Assembly: GCF_900116645.1 (NCBI RefSeq)
Contig: NZ_FPBO01000031.1
Location: 43,649-107,648, forward strand
Length of the DNA stretch: 64,000 nucleotides
Direction of reading: 5' to 3'
DNA from: Pseudoduganella namucuonensis
GTDB taxonomy: Bacteria; Pseudomonadota; Gammaproteobacteria; Burkholderiales; Burkholderiaceae_D
The translations under genes were made by a program, and so were the position numbers. Each line of letters opens with the position of its first letter. Position 1 is the first letter of the stretch. Below are positions 1 to 8,383 of the stretch, piece after piece. Under the pieces are notes generated by a model. That model did not search any database and was not told the origin of the DNA. It was given only the letters and a program-made list of their open reading frames with translations.

Positions 1-189
1 ATCCGCTTCGTGCCCTTCGACGGCGCGCTGGACGGCTCCACCGCCGAGCAGGCGCGCGCCATCAACGGCGCCATGGAAAGGCTGATCGCGCGCGCGCCGG
101 CCCAGTATTACTGGAGCTACAACCGCTACAAGGTGCCGGCCGGCGCCGATGACGCCGGCAACGACGGCGACGGCGGGGTGGCGGCATGA
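1..189 (+). CDS. LpxL/HtrB-family lipid A acyltransferase, C-terminal end (partial)
   Basis: Only the last 62 codons are inside the window. The reading frame is open from base 1 to the TGA at 187-189. The residues AQYYWSYNRYK match the usual C-terminus of LpxL/HtrB acyl-ACP-dependent acyltransferases, which add secondary acyl chains to lipid A at the inner membrane. The stop overlaps the start of the next gene (ATGA at 186-189). That gene is of the same family, so the two are a translationally coupled tandem pair. The catalytic HX4D motif lies upstream of the window. Confidence 0.8.
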   Translation: MRFVPFDGALDGSTAEQARAINGAMERLIARAPAQYYWSYNRYKVPAGADDAGNDGDGGVAA

Positions 190-1088
190 GGCTGATGCTG
201 GGATTCATGTGGCTGCTGCACTGGCTGCCGCTGCCGCTGCTGGGCCGCTTCGGCGCGGCCGTGGGCTCGCTGCTGTTCGCCGTGATGGGCAAGCGGCGCC
301 GCATCACGCTGACCAATCTGCGCCTGTGCATGCCGGAGCTGGGCGAGGCGCAGCGCGTGGCGCTGGCGCGCCGCCACTTCCAGGGCTACACGCGCAGCGT
401 GTTCGAGCGCGGCGTGCTGTGGTGGGCGCCGCAATCGCGGCTCAAGCGCCTGATCCGTGTGACGTCGTGGGACGGCCCCCATCCCGACAGCAACGGCGTG
501 CCGGTCGAGGCGATCTCGGCGCGGCCGACCATCCTGCTGTGTCCACATTTCGTGTGCCTGGACGTGGCGGGCGCGTCGATCGCGATGGAGATGTCGGCCT
601 CGTCCATGTACGTGCAGCAAAAGAACGCCGCCTTCGACAAGGTGCTGCGCGACGGCCGCGCGCGCTTCCAGCCGGTCAAGCTGTTCACCCGGCTGGACGG
701 CATCAAGCCCATCCTGCGCGCGCTGCGCGACAAGCTGCCGTATTTCATGCTGCCGGACATGGACTTCGGCGAGAAGGACGCGGAATTCGTGCCCTTCTTC
801 GGCATCCAGGCCGCCACGCTGACGGCCACCGCCCGCATCGCCGCCGCCACCGGCGCCCAGGTGATGCCGGTGATTTGCACCTTCCTGCCCGGTTATCGCG
901 GCTGGGAGGTAAAATTCTACGCGCCGTGGGAGAATTACCCCGGCCCGGACATGGCCGAGGCCACGCGCCGCATGAACGCCTTCATCGAGGAGCGCGTGCG
1001 CGAGGCGCCGGCCGAGTATTTTTGGACGCACAAGCGTTTCAAGACCCGTCCCCATGGCGAGCCGTCGTTCTACGGCCAGACCCGCTAG
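186..1088 (+). CDS. LpxL/LpxM-family lipid A secondary acyltransferase
   Basis: A 300-residue protein with a hydrophobic N-terminus (residues 1-30) that would anchor it in the inner membrane. It carries the HX4D catalytic motif of this family at H121-D126 (HFVCLD) and the typical ending EYFWTHKRFKTRP. Family members transfer lauroyl or myristoyl chains from acyl-ACP to Kdo2-lipid IVA. The ATG overlaps the TGA of the preceding family member. Two coupled paralogues suggest that each adds one of the two secondary chains, which is an inference. Which is LpxL and which is LpxM cannot be decided here. Confidence 0.88.
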   Translation: MRLMLGFMWLLHWLPLPLLGRFGAAVGSLLFAVMGKRRRITLTNLRLCMPELGEAQRVALARRHFQGYTRSVFERGVLWWAPQSRLKRLIRVTSWDGPHPDSNGVPVEAISARPTILLCPHFVCLDVAGASIAMEMSASSMYVQQKNAAFDKVLRDGRARFQPVKLFTRLDGIKPILRALRDKLPYFMLPDMDFGEKDAEFVPFFGIQAATLTATARIAAATGAQVMPVICTFLPGYRGWEVKFYAPWENYPGPDMAEATRRMNAFIEERVREAPAEYFWTHKRFKTRPHGEPSFYGQTR

Positions 1089-1108
1089 GCACACTTACAG
1101 AGCACTCA

Positions 1109-1972
1109 ATGAAACTCAAATTCACCAAAATGCACGGCGCCGGCAATGACTTCGTGGTCATCGACGCCATCAACCAGCGCATCGATTTCACGCCCGAGCA
1201 ATGGAAGCGCCTGGGCGACCGCCGCTTCGGCATCGGCGCCGACCAGATGCTGGTGGTGGAGAAACCCACGCGGCCCGGCTGCGACTTCCGCTACCGCATC
1301 TTCAACAGCGACGGCGGCGAGGTCGAGCAGTGCGGCAACGGCGCGCGCGCCTTCGCCAAGTTCGTCTCGGAGAAGGGGCTCACGGACCGTTCCAGCATCT
1401 CGGTGGAAACCATGGCCGGCGTCATCGCGCCGCGGCTGGAGGCGGACGGCAGCGTCACGGTCGACATGGGCGCGCCGGTGCTCGATCCGGCCCTGGTGCC
1501 GTTCGACGCCGAGGGCCTGCGGGGCGTGGCCGAGGGCCGCGACGTGCTGTGGCCGCTGACCCTGGAGCTGGCCGGCGACAAGGAAACCGTGCTGGTGTCG
1601 GTGGTGTCGATGGGCAATCCGCACGCGGTGCAGCTGGTGGCGGACGTGGACAGCGCGCCGGTGGAGCTGACCGGCCCGCTGATCGAGCACCACCCGCGCT
1701 TCCCGCGCCGCGTCAACGCGGGCTTCATGCAGCTGCTGGACCGCAAACACATCCGCCTGCGCGTGTTCGAGCGCGGCGTGGGCGAGACGCTGGCCTGCGG
1801 CACCGGCACCTGCGCCGCCGTGGTGGCGGGCATCCGCCGCGGCCTGCTCGACTCCCCGGTGAGGGTGGACGCGCGCGGCGGCCAGTTGTCGATCGCGTGG
1901 GAGGGCGAGGGCCAGCCGGTGTGGCTGACCGGCCCGGCCGTCACGGTGTTCGAGGGCGAGATCGAGATCTAA
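1109..1972 (+). CDS. dapF: Diaminopimelate epimerase
   Basis: 287 residues, the usual size. It interconverts LL- and meso-diaminopimelate for lysine and peptidoglycan synthesis in the cytoplasm, with a cysteine pair as acid and base. Both active-site cysteines are visible: C75 in EQCGNGAR and C230 in LACGTGTCAA. The start MKLKFTKMHGAGNDF is the conserved family N-terminus. The open frame extends far upstream, but that part lies within lpxL and is not coding. The gene sits 20 bp after the acyltransferase gene. In many proteobacteria dapF is followed by a DUF484 gene and xerC; here these come about 4.7 kb later. Confidence 0.97.
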   Translation: MKLKFTKMHGAGNDFVVIDAINQRIDFTPEQWKRLGDRRFGIGADQMLVVEKPTRPGCDFRYRIFNSDGGEVEQCGNGARAFAKFVSEKGLTDRSSISVETMAGVIAPRLEADGSVTVDMGAPVLDPALVPFDAEGLRGVAEGRDVLWPLTLELAGDKETVLVSVVSMGNPHAVQLVADVDSAPVELTGPLIEHHPRFPRRVNAGFMQLLDRKHIRLRVFERGVGETLACGTGTCAAVVAGIRRGLLDSPVRVDARGGQLSIAWEGEGQPVWLTGPAVTVFEGEIEI

Positions 1973-1983
1973 AAAGGTAAAAC

Positions 1984-3501
1984 TCAGGCCGGCACCAGGC
2001 CGGCGTCCCCATCCGTCCCGTCGCCGGGCAGCCAGCTCTTCAGCCGGTACAGGCGCTGGCGGTAATTGCCCTCCGGCCCCGCCAGGCTGCAATCGACCTG
2101 TTCGAACAGCCGCGCGACGCGGTCCAGCGCCTGGCGCTGCTGGGCCGTGCGCACCAGCACCAGGCGCCGCTTGCTGCGCCCGTAGCTGGCGCGGATATCC
2201 ACCACCAGGCAATGGCCCTGGTCGGCCGCCCGCACGTCGAGCAGCAAGGCCTCGGCCCGCGTCAGGCTGAACAGCCGCGCCAGTTCCAGCCGCGCCGCCA
2301 GCAGCGGCTGGCTGCCGGCCAGCCCGCGCGGCGACGGCGCCGCGATCCAGTCCGCCGCGTCGCCGTCGGGGGCGATGCGGGCCAGCGCGGCCCGCGCCTC
2401 GGCCGAGCCCTGCGCGGCCGCCTTCTGCAGCCAGTAGGCGGCGCGCACGTCGTTCTGCTCGTCGCCGCGGCGCGCGCGCCAGGCGTGGATGCCGCACTCC
2501 AGCTGGGCCGCGCTGTGGCCCATGTCGGCGGCGCGCTCCAGGCAGGCTTGCGCCTCGGCCACGCTGCGCTGCGAGAATTCCGGTTTGATGTAGATGCGCG
2601 ACAGCGCGAACCAGGCGTCGGCCAGGCCCTGTTCGCCGGCCTGCGTCAGCCAGCGGATGGCGCGCTTGAAATTGGCGGCGGCGATGCCGTCGCTGACGCG
2701 CTCGCCGTCGCAGTTCATGCGGGCGAACCACAGGCCCAGCGCCAGCTGCGCGGTGCGGTCGCCGCCGTGCGCGGCCAGCTCGCAAAAGCGCTGGCGCTCG
2801 CCGTGGCGGTCGTCGCCGTCGGCCAGCGCCTGGGCGCAGCGCGACAGCAGCAGCACTTGCGCCGGCGGCGCCTGCCAGCCGCCCAGCCGGGCCGACTCGG
2901 CGTCCGGCGGCGCATCCCGCACCAGCGCGCGCGCCAGCGGCAGCGCGTGGGCCAGGAAGACCGCGCGCGGCTGCTGGCGCCAGGCCAGGTCCAGCGCGGC
3001 GTAATGGTCGGGCCGGTCCGGTTCGCCCTCGGGGACGGCGGGCCGCTCGCCGGCGGCGCCGTGCGCGCCGGCGGCCAACGCCGCCGAGGCGTGCTGGGCC
3101 TGCAGGCGCAGCGCGTCGGGCAGGCCGGCGCGGGCCGCCGCCTCCAACGCCCGCAGGGCCTTGGCGCGTAGCGCGGACGCAACACCGTCGGGCGCCGACA
3201 ACACCAGCTGCGCCAGCACCAGTCCGGCCGGCGCCACGCCCGCCTCCCAGGCCCGTTCGTACCACGGCAGCACGGCGCCGCGGCTGTGCCGCGCGTGCTC
3301 GAAGCCGACATGCTTGCCGATCAGCCGCCACGCCTCGTCGCGCCCCTGCGCGGCCGCGCGGTGCAGCCAGTGCAGCGCGGTTGGCGGGCTCTGCGGCAAA
3401 CTGGCGCCACCGAATAAATACAGCTTGCCCAATGCCAGCTGGCATTCGGCGTCGCCGGCGCGCGCCCCTCGGATCATTCCTAGTTCTTCACGATTTGCCA
3501 T
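1984..3501 (-). CDS. SEL1/TPR-repeat protein
   Basis: 505 residues from the chosen ATG at 3501, which is preceded by GTGGA. An in-frame ATG at 3525 has no ribosome binding site. Repeats of the SEL1 type are clear, for example AECQLALGKLYLFGG, ALHWLHRAAAQG, AQLALGLWFARM, AIRWLTQAGEQG, AQACLERAADMG and AAYWLQKAAAQG. Such helical solenoids act as protein-interaction scaffolds. There is no signal peptide, so it is probably cytoplasmic. The last 100 residues (LVVDIRASYGRSKRRLVLV onward) form a separate non-repeat domain I do not recognise. The gene converges on dapF with an 11-bp gap. The partner is unknown. Confidence 0.75.
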   Translation of the reverse strand: MANREELGMIRGARAGDAECQLALGKLYLFGGASLPQSPPTALHWLHRAAAQGRDEAWRLIGKHVGFEHARHSRGAVLPWYERAWEAGVAPAGLVLAQLVLSAPDGVASALRAKALRALEAAARAGLPDALRLQAQHASAALAAGAHGAAGERPAVPEGEPDRPDHYAALDLAWRQQPRAVFLAHALPLARALVRDAPPDAESARLGGWQAPPAQVLLLSRCAQALADGDDRHGERQRFCELAAHGGDRTAQLALGLWFARMNCDGERVSDGIAAANFKRAIRWLTQAGEQGLADAWFALSRIYIKPEFSQRSVAEAQACLERAADMGHSAAQLECGIHAWRARRGDEQNDVRAAYWLQKAAAQGSAEARAALARIAPDGDAADWIAAPSPRGLAGSQPLLAARLELARLFSLTRAEALLLDVRAADQGHCLVVDIRASYGRSKRRLVLVRTAQQRQALDRVARLFEQVDCSLAGPEGNYRQRLYRLKSWLPGDGTDGDAGLVPA

Positions 3502-3525
3502 CGTTCCACTATTAATATGATTCAT

Positions 3526-3965
3526 TCAAGAAAAACGCGGCGGCGGTTGCCGCCGGCGTACGGCGCCTTTAGTAATCTTGCCACATCTCAACAAACCAGC
3601 ACATTAAAAAAGTGACGGCAAGTGTAGTATGCGCGCGATTTCGTATTCCCTTCCAAATACTAAGTATTTGATATTGCTCAAGTATTCGCATCGGTAATTG
3701 CATGTACGCTGTACATTAGTTATTAATTTCCAGAAAGGACATATGGATAAATAACCAGCTATGAACAGCCTATCAAGCGTTACAAAAAAACAACAGGAAC
3801 GTCCTTTTTTTTAGCTTTTGACCAATATTAGCCTTCATAATCGACCAATGATCGGTGGTTGCCGTGACGAGCAATTAAGGTTTAGTACATCGGAAGCGGC
3901 GGCGTGGTCCGCGCTTTTACGCGTCTTTGCAAATAGTTGAAGATTTCTCACTAAAGGAAACAACA
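3526..3965. other. AT-rich intergenic region between divergent SEL1 and porin genes
   Basis: About 440 bp without a gene, clearly more AT-rich than its surroundings. It holds a direct repeat AAGTATT at 3662 and 3680, an inverted repeat ATGTAC-GCT-GTACAT at 3702-3716, a direct repeat GACCAAT at 3820 and 3843, and a run of seven A at 3784 facing a run of eight T near 3805. It must contain the promoters of both flanking genes. I could not pick a convincing -35/-10 pair. A long regulated leader is typical of porin genes. Confidence 0.5.
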
Positions 3966-5012
3966 ATGAAAAAATCGTTAGTGGCCCTGGCACTCATGGG
4001 CGCCTTCGCTGGAGCCCAAGCGCAATCCTCCGTCACTATTTACGGCACGGTGGACGCCGGCATTTCCAAAACCACCGGCACCACCGCCCAGATCGGCAAA
4101 CGCGACAACAACAAGCTGGGTTTCCGCGGCGTGGAAGACCTGGGCAACGGCCTGAAGGCCCTGTTCCACCTGGAAATCCGCTACGAGCCGGACACCGGCA
4201 CCATCGAAGGCGTCACCCGCCCCCTGTTCCAGGGCCAGAGCCGGGTCGGCCTGCAGGGCGGCTTCGGCACCGTGCGCCTGGGCCGCGGCCTGACCGCCTT
4301 CCAGGAATCGATCACCGCCTTCGAGCCGTGGAACGGCCTGCCGGCGGTGGCGGGCTTCCAGACCAACCTGCAGGTGGCCGGCTACACCAGCGATCCGCTG
4401 TCGCCGGCCGGCAACTCGGGTAACCGCTTCTCGAACGGCGTGTGGTACAACTCGCCGGTGTGGGGCGGCTTCCAGTTCAACGGCACCTTCGGCACCAAGG
4501 ACGCCAACGGCGGCCCTGCCGTGATCGGCCGCGGCACCGCGCTGGCGCCGCAATACGCGGCCAACGCCCAGGCCTCGGCCCATCCGTACTCGGTCAGCGT
4601 GACCTACAACAACGGCCCGTTCGCGGCCATGGCGGCGACCGAGCGCAACGCGATCGAGACCAAGCTGTGGTCGGTGGCGGCCTCGTACAAACCCACCACC
4701 GCGCTGAAACTGATGGCCTCCTACCAGCAGCAGGACCAGGACCACACGCTGCGCGTCAATCCCGAAACCGACGCCTGGGTGATCGGCGCCAACTACACCA
4801 TGGGCCCGGGCAAGGTGCTGGTGGGCTATGGCCAGAAGCATCCGGACGGCGTGCTGAAAACCAAGGAAATCTCGCTGGGCTACGAGTACAGCCTGTCGGC
4901 CCGCACCTATGTATACGTGGACGTGTCGAACCGCAAGCTGCCGGTGCCGGTGACCGCCGCCTCGGACAGCAGCCTGAACCACTATTCGCTGGGCATCCAC
5001 CACAACTTCTGA
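3966..5012 (+). CDS. OmpC-type trimeric porin (general diffusion, betaproteobacterial)
   Basis: 348 residues. The signal peptide MKKSLVALALMGAFAGAQAQ is followed by SSVTIYGTVDAG, the standard N-terminal strand of the Gram-negative porin_4 family. The protein ends in phenylalanine (HHNF), as expected for BAM-dependent outer-membrane insertion. The start at 3966 follows AAAGGA; an upstream in-frame start would spoil the signal peptide. A strong terminator follows. Family members form 16-stranded trimeric channels for small hydrophilic solutes. A second porin gene follows after its own upstream region. Confidence 0.93.
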   Translation: MKKSLVALALMGAFAGAQAQSSVTIYGTVDAGISKTTGTTAQIGKRDNNKLGFRGVEDLGNGLKALFHLEIRYEPDTGTIEGVTRPLFQGQSRVGLQGGFGTVRLGRGLTAFQESITAFEPWNGLPAVAGFQTNLQVAGYTSDPLSPAGNSGNRFSNGVWYNSPVWGGFQFNGTFGTKDANGGPAVIGRGTALAPQYAANAQASAHPYSVSVTYNNGPFAAMAATERNAIETKLWSVAASYKPTTALKLMASYQQQDQDHTLRVNPETDAWVIGANYTMGPGKVLVGYGQKHPDGVLKTKEISLGYEYSLSARTYVYVDVSNRKLPVPVTAASDSSLNHYSLGIHHNF

Positions 5013-5045
5013 CCGGAGCCCGCATCCGGTCGCTCGCGACAGCAA

Positions 5046-5069
5046 GGCCCGGGCGACCGGGCCTTTTTT
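5046..5069 (+). terminator. Rho-independent terminator after first porin
   Basis: Perfect 7-bp stem GGCCCGG/CCGGGCC with a GCGA loop, followed by six T. It lies 34 bp after the porin stop, so the two porin genes are separate transcription units. Confidence 0.92.
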
Positions 5070-5178
5070 CATCCCGGCGGAATTCGCCAGTTTGTGACTT
5101 TTTTGCAACCGTGGCGTGGCGCGCCACATGGCTTTCTGTACAAGGCTACGGAACGATGTCATATTAGCCCTACCGAAT

Positions 5179-5194
5179 TAGTACGCACGTACTA
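5179..5194. promoter_or_regulatory. Palindrome upstream of second porin
   Basis: TAGTACG-CA-CGTACTA is a perfect inverted repeat with 7-bp arms, 35 bp before the porin ATG. It could be an operator of a dimeric regulator. The regulator is not known, and no clear -35/-10 pair was identified. Confidence 0.35.
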
Positions 5195-5228
5195 TTTCTA
5201 GAACAAAGAATAATTCACTGGAGACACA

Positions 5229-6530
5229 ATGAAAGCAAAATTCCTCGCAGCTGGTATCGCCGCCTGTTTCGCCGCCCCGGCCATGGCGCAATCGAACGTG
5301 ACGATCTATGGCATCGCCGATGCCGGCATCATGCACGTGCGCAATGGTGGCGGCGACGCCAAGACCAAACTGGTCAGCGGCATCGCCGACGGCTCCCGCC
5401 TGGGCTTCCGTGGCACGGAAGACATGGGCGGCGGCTGGAAAGCCATCTTCAACCTGGAAGCGCGGGTGGAGCTGGACACGGGCCGCCAGCAAACGGGTAA
5501 CCTGAGCAGCAACCAGACGGTCGCGCTGACCGAGGGCTTGAACCTGACCATCCCCGGCCTGCCGGCCGCCGTCTCGACCGCCGTCGCCGGCATCGTGCAA
5601 AACGCCGTCAATCCCGCCATCAACGTCAACCCGAGCAACGCGCTGTTCGACCGCACCTCGATGGTCGGCCTGATCACGCCGGTGGGCGCGGTCCTGCTGG
5701 GCCGCATGTACACCCCGGGCTACGAGGTGCTGGCCGCCGGCGACGTGTTCGAATCGGGCACCGCGGCGGGCTGGGGCGGCATCGTGGGCGGCACCGGCGG
5801 CCTGCTGACGGCCGGCGTGGCGATCCGCTCCGACAAGTCGATCCAGTACCGCATCGAACTGCCGAACGGCATCAAGGCGGCCGCCATGTACGGCACCGAG
5901 AAATCGGGCTACATCGGCCTGGACAAGCGCTCCTGGGGCGCCAACGTGCGCTACGTGGCCAACGGCTTCGACCTGGGCCTGGGCCACAACCACGGCACCG
6001 ACCAGGTCGGCAACCGCGGCCTGATCACCACCACCCTGGCCGGCGCCTACTCCGTGAACCAGTGGAAACTGTTCGCCGGCGCGCACAAGCAGAAGAACGA
6101 GAACTCGGTGATCATCCGCCTGGTCGGCGACACGCTGGCGGCGCAGTTGCCGGCCGGCCTGCCGGCCGCCGTGGCGCCGCTGATCCCCACCATGCTGGGC
6201 CGCATCAACACCAACCTGAAGCGCAACTTCTACCTGGACGCGATCAGCTACCAGGTCGGCCTGCACTACAAGGTGGGCGCCGGCCGCGTGATGGCCTCCG
6301 TGGTGCGCCAGGACGACAAGCGCGCCGACGCCAGCGACGCCACCCAGTTCGGCCTGGGCTACGACCACAACCTGTCCAAGCGCACCGACGTCTACCTGAT
6401 CGGCGCCTACATCAAGAACGAGAACGACGGCCAGTACGCGATCGGCGCGGCCAGCGCCTCGGGCGGCTTCACCGCCAAGCCCGGCATGTCCAGCAAGGGC
6501 GTGCAGATCGGCATGCGCCACCGCTTCTAA
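5229..6530 (+). CDS. OmpC-type porin with two hydrophobic loop insertions
   Basis: 433 residues, longer than the usual 340-380 of the porin_4 family. Signal peptide MKAKFLAAGIAACFAAPAMA, mature start QSNVTIYGIADAG, last residue phenylalanine (MRHRF). The extra length comes from two Ala/Pro/Val-rich stretches: residues ~100-140 (LTIPGLPAAVSTAVAGIVQN) and ~300-330 (LAAQLPAGLPAAVAPLIP). Both look like insertions in loops and resemble each other. The start follows ACTGGAG at good spacing. The gene is monocistronic, with terminators on both sides. Confidence 0.9.
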   Translation: MKAKFLAAGIAACFAAPAMAQSNVTIYGIADAGIMHVRNGGGDAKTKLVSGIADGSRLGFRGTEDMGGGWKAIFNLEARVELDTGRQQTGNLSSNQTVALTEGLNLTIPGLPAAVSTAVAGIVQNAVNPAINVNPSNALFDRTSMVGLITPVGAVLLGRMYTPGYEVLAAGDVFESGTAAGWGGIVGGTGGLLTAGVAIRSDKSIQYRIELPNGIKAAAMYGTEKSGYIGLDKRSWGANVRYVANGFDLGLGHNHGTDQVGNRGLITTTLAGAYSVNQWKLFAGAHKQKNENSVIIRLVGDTLAAQLPAGLPAAVAPLIPTMLGRINTNLKRNFYLDAISYQVGLHYKVGAGRVMASVVRQDDKRADASDATQFGLGYDHNLSKRTDVYLIGAYIKNENDGQYAIGAASASGGFTAKPGMSSKGVQIGMRHRF

Positions 6531-6550
6531 GCGCGTTCCGCCCCGCCACG

Positions 6551-6575
6551 AAAGACGCCCCCGGGCGTCTTTTTT
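6551..6575 (+). terminator. Rho-independent terminator after second porin
   Basis: Stem GACGCC/GGCGTC, extended outward by AAA/TTT, with a short loop and a run of T. It lies 20 bp after the porin stop. Confidence 0.9.
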
Positions 6576-6629
6576 CATGGCGCGTCGGTTAGAATGCGGA
6601 TTGCCTTCTACCCTTAGCAACCAAGAACA

Positions 6630-7304
6630 ATGACCACCACCACCCTGGATTCCGCCGCCGTCGCCAGCTTCCTGGCCGACCATCCGCACTTTTTCGAAGA
6701 GCACGCCAGCCTGCTGGGCGACGTCAAACTGTCCAGCCCGTTGACCGGCCGCGCCGTGTCGCTGCAGGAGCGGCAAATGGAGGTGATGCGCGACAAGTAC
6801 AAGGCGCTGGAGCTGCGCATGGCCGAGCTGGCGCGCCACGCCAAGGAAAACGAGACCATCGCCGGCCGCTTCCACACCTGGACCCAGGCGCTGCTGCGGG
6901 TGCGCGAGGACGGCGACATGCCGCGCGTGCTGGTCGACAGCCTGAAATCGGCCTTCCACGTGCCGCAAACCACCTTGCGCCTGTGGCAGGCCGCGCCGGC
7001 CCACGCGGACCAGTGGTTCACGGCCGGGGTGTCCGACGACGCGCGCATCTTCGCCAACAGCCTGATGGCGCCGTATTGCGGCAGCAACAACGACTTCGAG
7101 GCCGTGCGCTGGCTGGAGGACGCCGGCCACATCCAGTCCACCGTCATCATCCCGCTGCGCAAGCCCGGCTCCAAGGGCGCCACCTTCGGCCTGCTGATCC
7201 TGGGCTCGCCCGACTCCGAACGCTTCACCTCGCTGATGGCGACCGACTTCCTGGTCCACATCGGCGAGACCGCCAGCACCGCGCTGGCGCCGCTGCTGGC
7301 CTGA
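6630..7304 (+). CDS. DUF484 family protein
   Basis: 224 residues. The N-terminal signature FLADHPHFFEEHASLLGDVKL is diagnostic of DUF484. It is followed by a helical stretch (residues ~48-85) and a GAF-like C-terminal half (ARIFANSLMAPYCG, TVIIPLRKPGSKGATFGLLILGS). The function of the family is not established. It is usually encoded between dapF and xerC, as in the E. coli yigA position, and here it is 4 bp upstream of xerC, so the two are co-transcribed. The ATG follows a weak AAGAA site. Confidence 0.85.
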   Translation: MTTTTLDSAAVASFLADHPHFFEEHASLLGDVKLSSPLTGRAVSLQERQMEVMRDKYKALELRMAELARHAKENETIAGRFHTWTQALLRVREDGDMPRVLVDSLKSAFHVPQTTLRLWQAAPAHADQWFTAGVSDDARIFANSLMAPYCGSNNDFEAVRWLEDAGHIQSTVIIPLRKPGSKGATFGLLILGSPDSERFTSLMATDFLVHIGETASTALAPLLA

Positions 7305-7308
7305 GGCC

Positions 7309-8256
7309 ATGGAGGCGGCGCGCGGCAAGGCCGAATGGACCGCCGCCTATCTCGACCAGTTGCGGGTGCAGCGCAAGCTGTCCCCGCACACCGTGGCCGC
7401 CTACGGGCGCGACCTGGCCGAGCTGCGCGAACTGAGCGGCGACACCGCCTGGAGCGCCCTGACCCACTTCGACGTGCGGCGCTACGCCGCCAGGCTGCAC
7501 GGCCGGCAGCTCGATCCCCGCTCCATCGCGCGCAAGCTGTCCGGCTGGCGCGGCTTCTTTGAATGGCTGAGCCGCCAGATCCCGCTGGCGGCCAATCCAG
7601 TCGAGGGCGTGCGGGCGCCGAAACGCGCGCGCACCTTGCCCAAGGCGTTGTCGGTGGACGACGCCGTGCACCTGGTGGCGACGCCGGCGCGCGCCGCCGC
7701 CACGCCCGAGCCCGCCGAATTGTGCAACCACGCCATGTTCGAGCTGTTGTATTCCAGCGGCCTGCGGGTGTCCGAGCTGGCCGGGCTGGACGCGCGCTAC
7801 CGCAAGGCGGACAGGGACGGCCCGGCCTCGCTGGGCTGGCTGGAGGCGGACAACCGCGAGGTGGTCGTCACCGGCAAGGGCGGCAAGCAGCGCAGGGTGC
7901 CGGTCGGCGCCGCCGCGCTGGCCGCGCTGGCGGCCTGGCTGGCGGTGCGCCCGGCGCCGACCGACGGCGGCGACGCCCTGTTCCTGAGCGCGCGCGGCAC
8001 CCGCGTCTCGCCGCGCGTGGTGCAGCTGCGGCTGAAGGCGCACGGCCTGGCCGCCGGCACCCCCGCCAACGTGCATCCGCACATGCTGCGCCATTCCTTC
8101 GCCTCGCACCTGCTGCAGTCGTCCGGCGACCTGCGCGCGGTGCAGGAAATGCTGGGGCACGCCAGCATCGCCTCGACCCAGGTGTATACGGCGCTGGATT
8201 TCCAGCACCTGGCGCAGGTCTACGACCAGGCGCATCCGCGCGCGAAAATCAAGTAG
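7309..8256 (+). CDS. xerC: Site-specific tyrosine recombinase XerC
   Basis: 315 residues. The N-terminal SAM-like core-binding domain (LDQLRVQRKLSPHTVAAYGR) is followed by the catalytic domain. Visible catalytic residues are R in SSGLRVSEL (~150), K in GKGGKQRRVP (~190), the H258/R261 box HPHMLRHSF, H in GHASIASTQ (~284) and the nucleophile tyrosine in QVYT (~293). With XerD it resolves chromosome dimers at dif during division. The start is 4 bp after the DUF484 stop. XerC rather than XerD is chosen from the DUF484 neighbour. Confidence 0.93.
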   Translation: MEAARGKAEWTAAYLDQLRVQRKLSPHTVAAYGRDLAELRELSGDTAWSALTHFDVRRYAARLHGRQLDPRSIARKLSGWRGFFEWLSRQIPLAANPVEGVRAPKRARTLPKALSVDDAVHLVATPARAAATPEPAELCNHAMFELLYSSGLRVSELAGLDARYRKADRDGPASLGWLEADNREVVVTGKGGKQRRVPVGAAALAALAAWLAVRPAPTDGGDALFLSARGTRVSPRVVQLRLKAHGLAAGTPANVHPHMLRHSFASHLLQSSGDLRAVQEMLGHASIASTQVYTALDFQHLAQVYDQAHPRAKIK

Positions 8257-8383
8257 CCCGTGCGCCGCGCCCGCGAACATGCGCGGTATCAAGACAGCCG
8301 TTTGGCCGCGCGTGCGAAATTCCGGCATAATCGCTCGATTCCCGGACCGCCCGGCGGCCCCAACCCATAATCGGCAAGCAGAC

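Noticed and set aside
1106..3445. Long minus-strand open frame of 779 codons
   Set aside because: It runs antisense through dapF and out of frame through the SEL1 gene. The translation is low-complexity Arg/Ala/Gly sequence, as produced by high-GC shadows.
8257..8383. Zur box upstream of the COG0523 gene
   Set aside because: No AT-rich palindrome of the Zur type was seen in the 127-bp gap. A matrix scan could still find a weak site.
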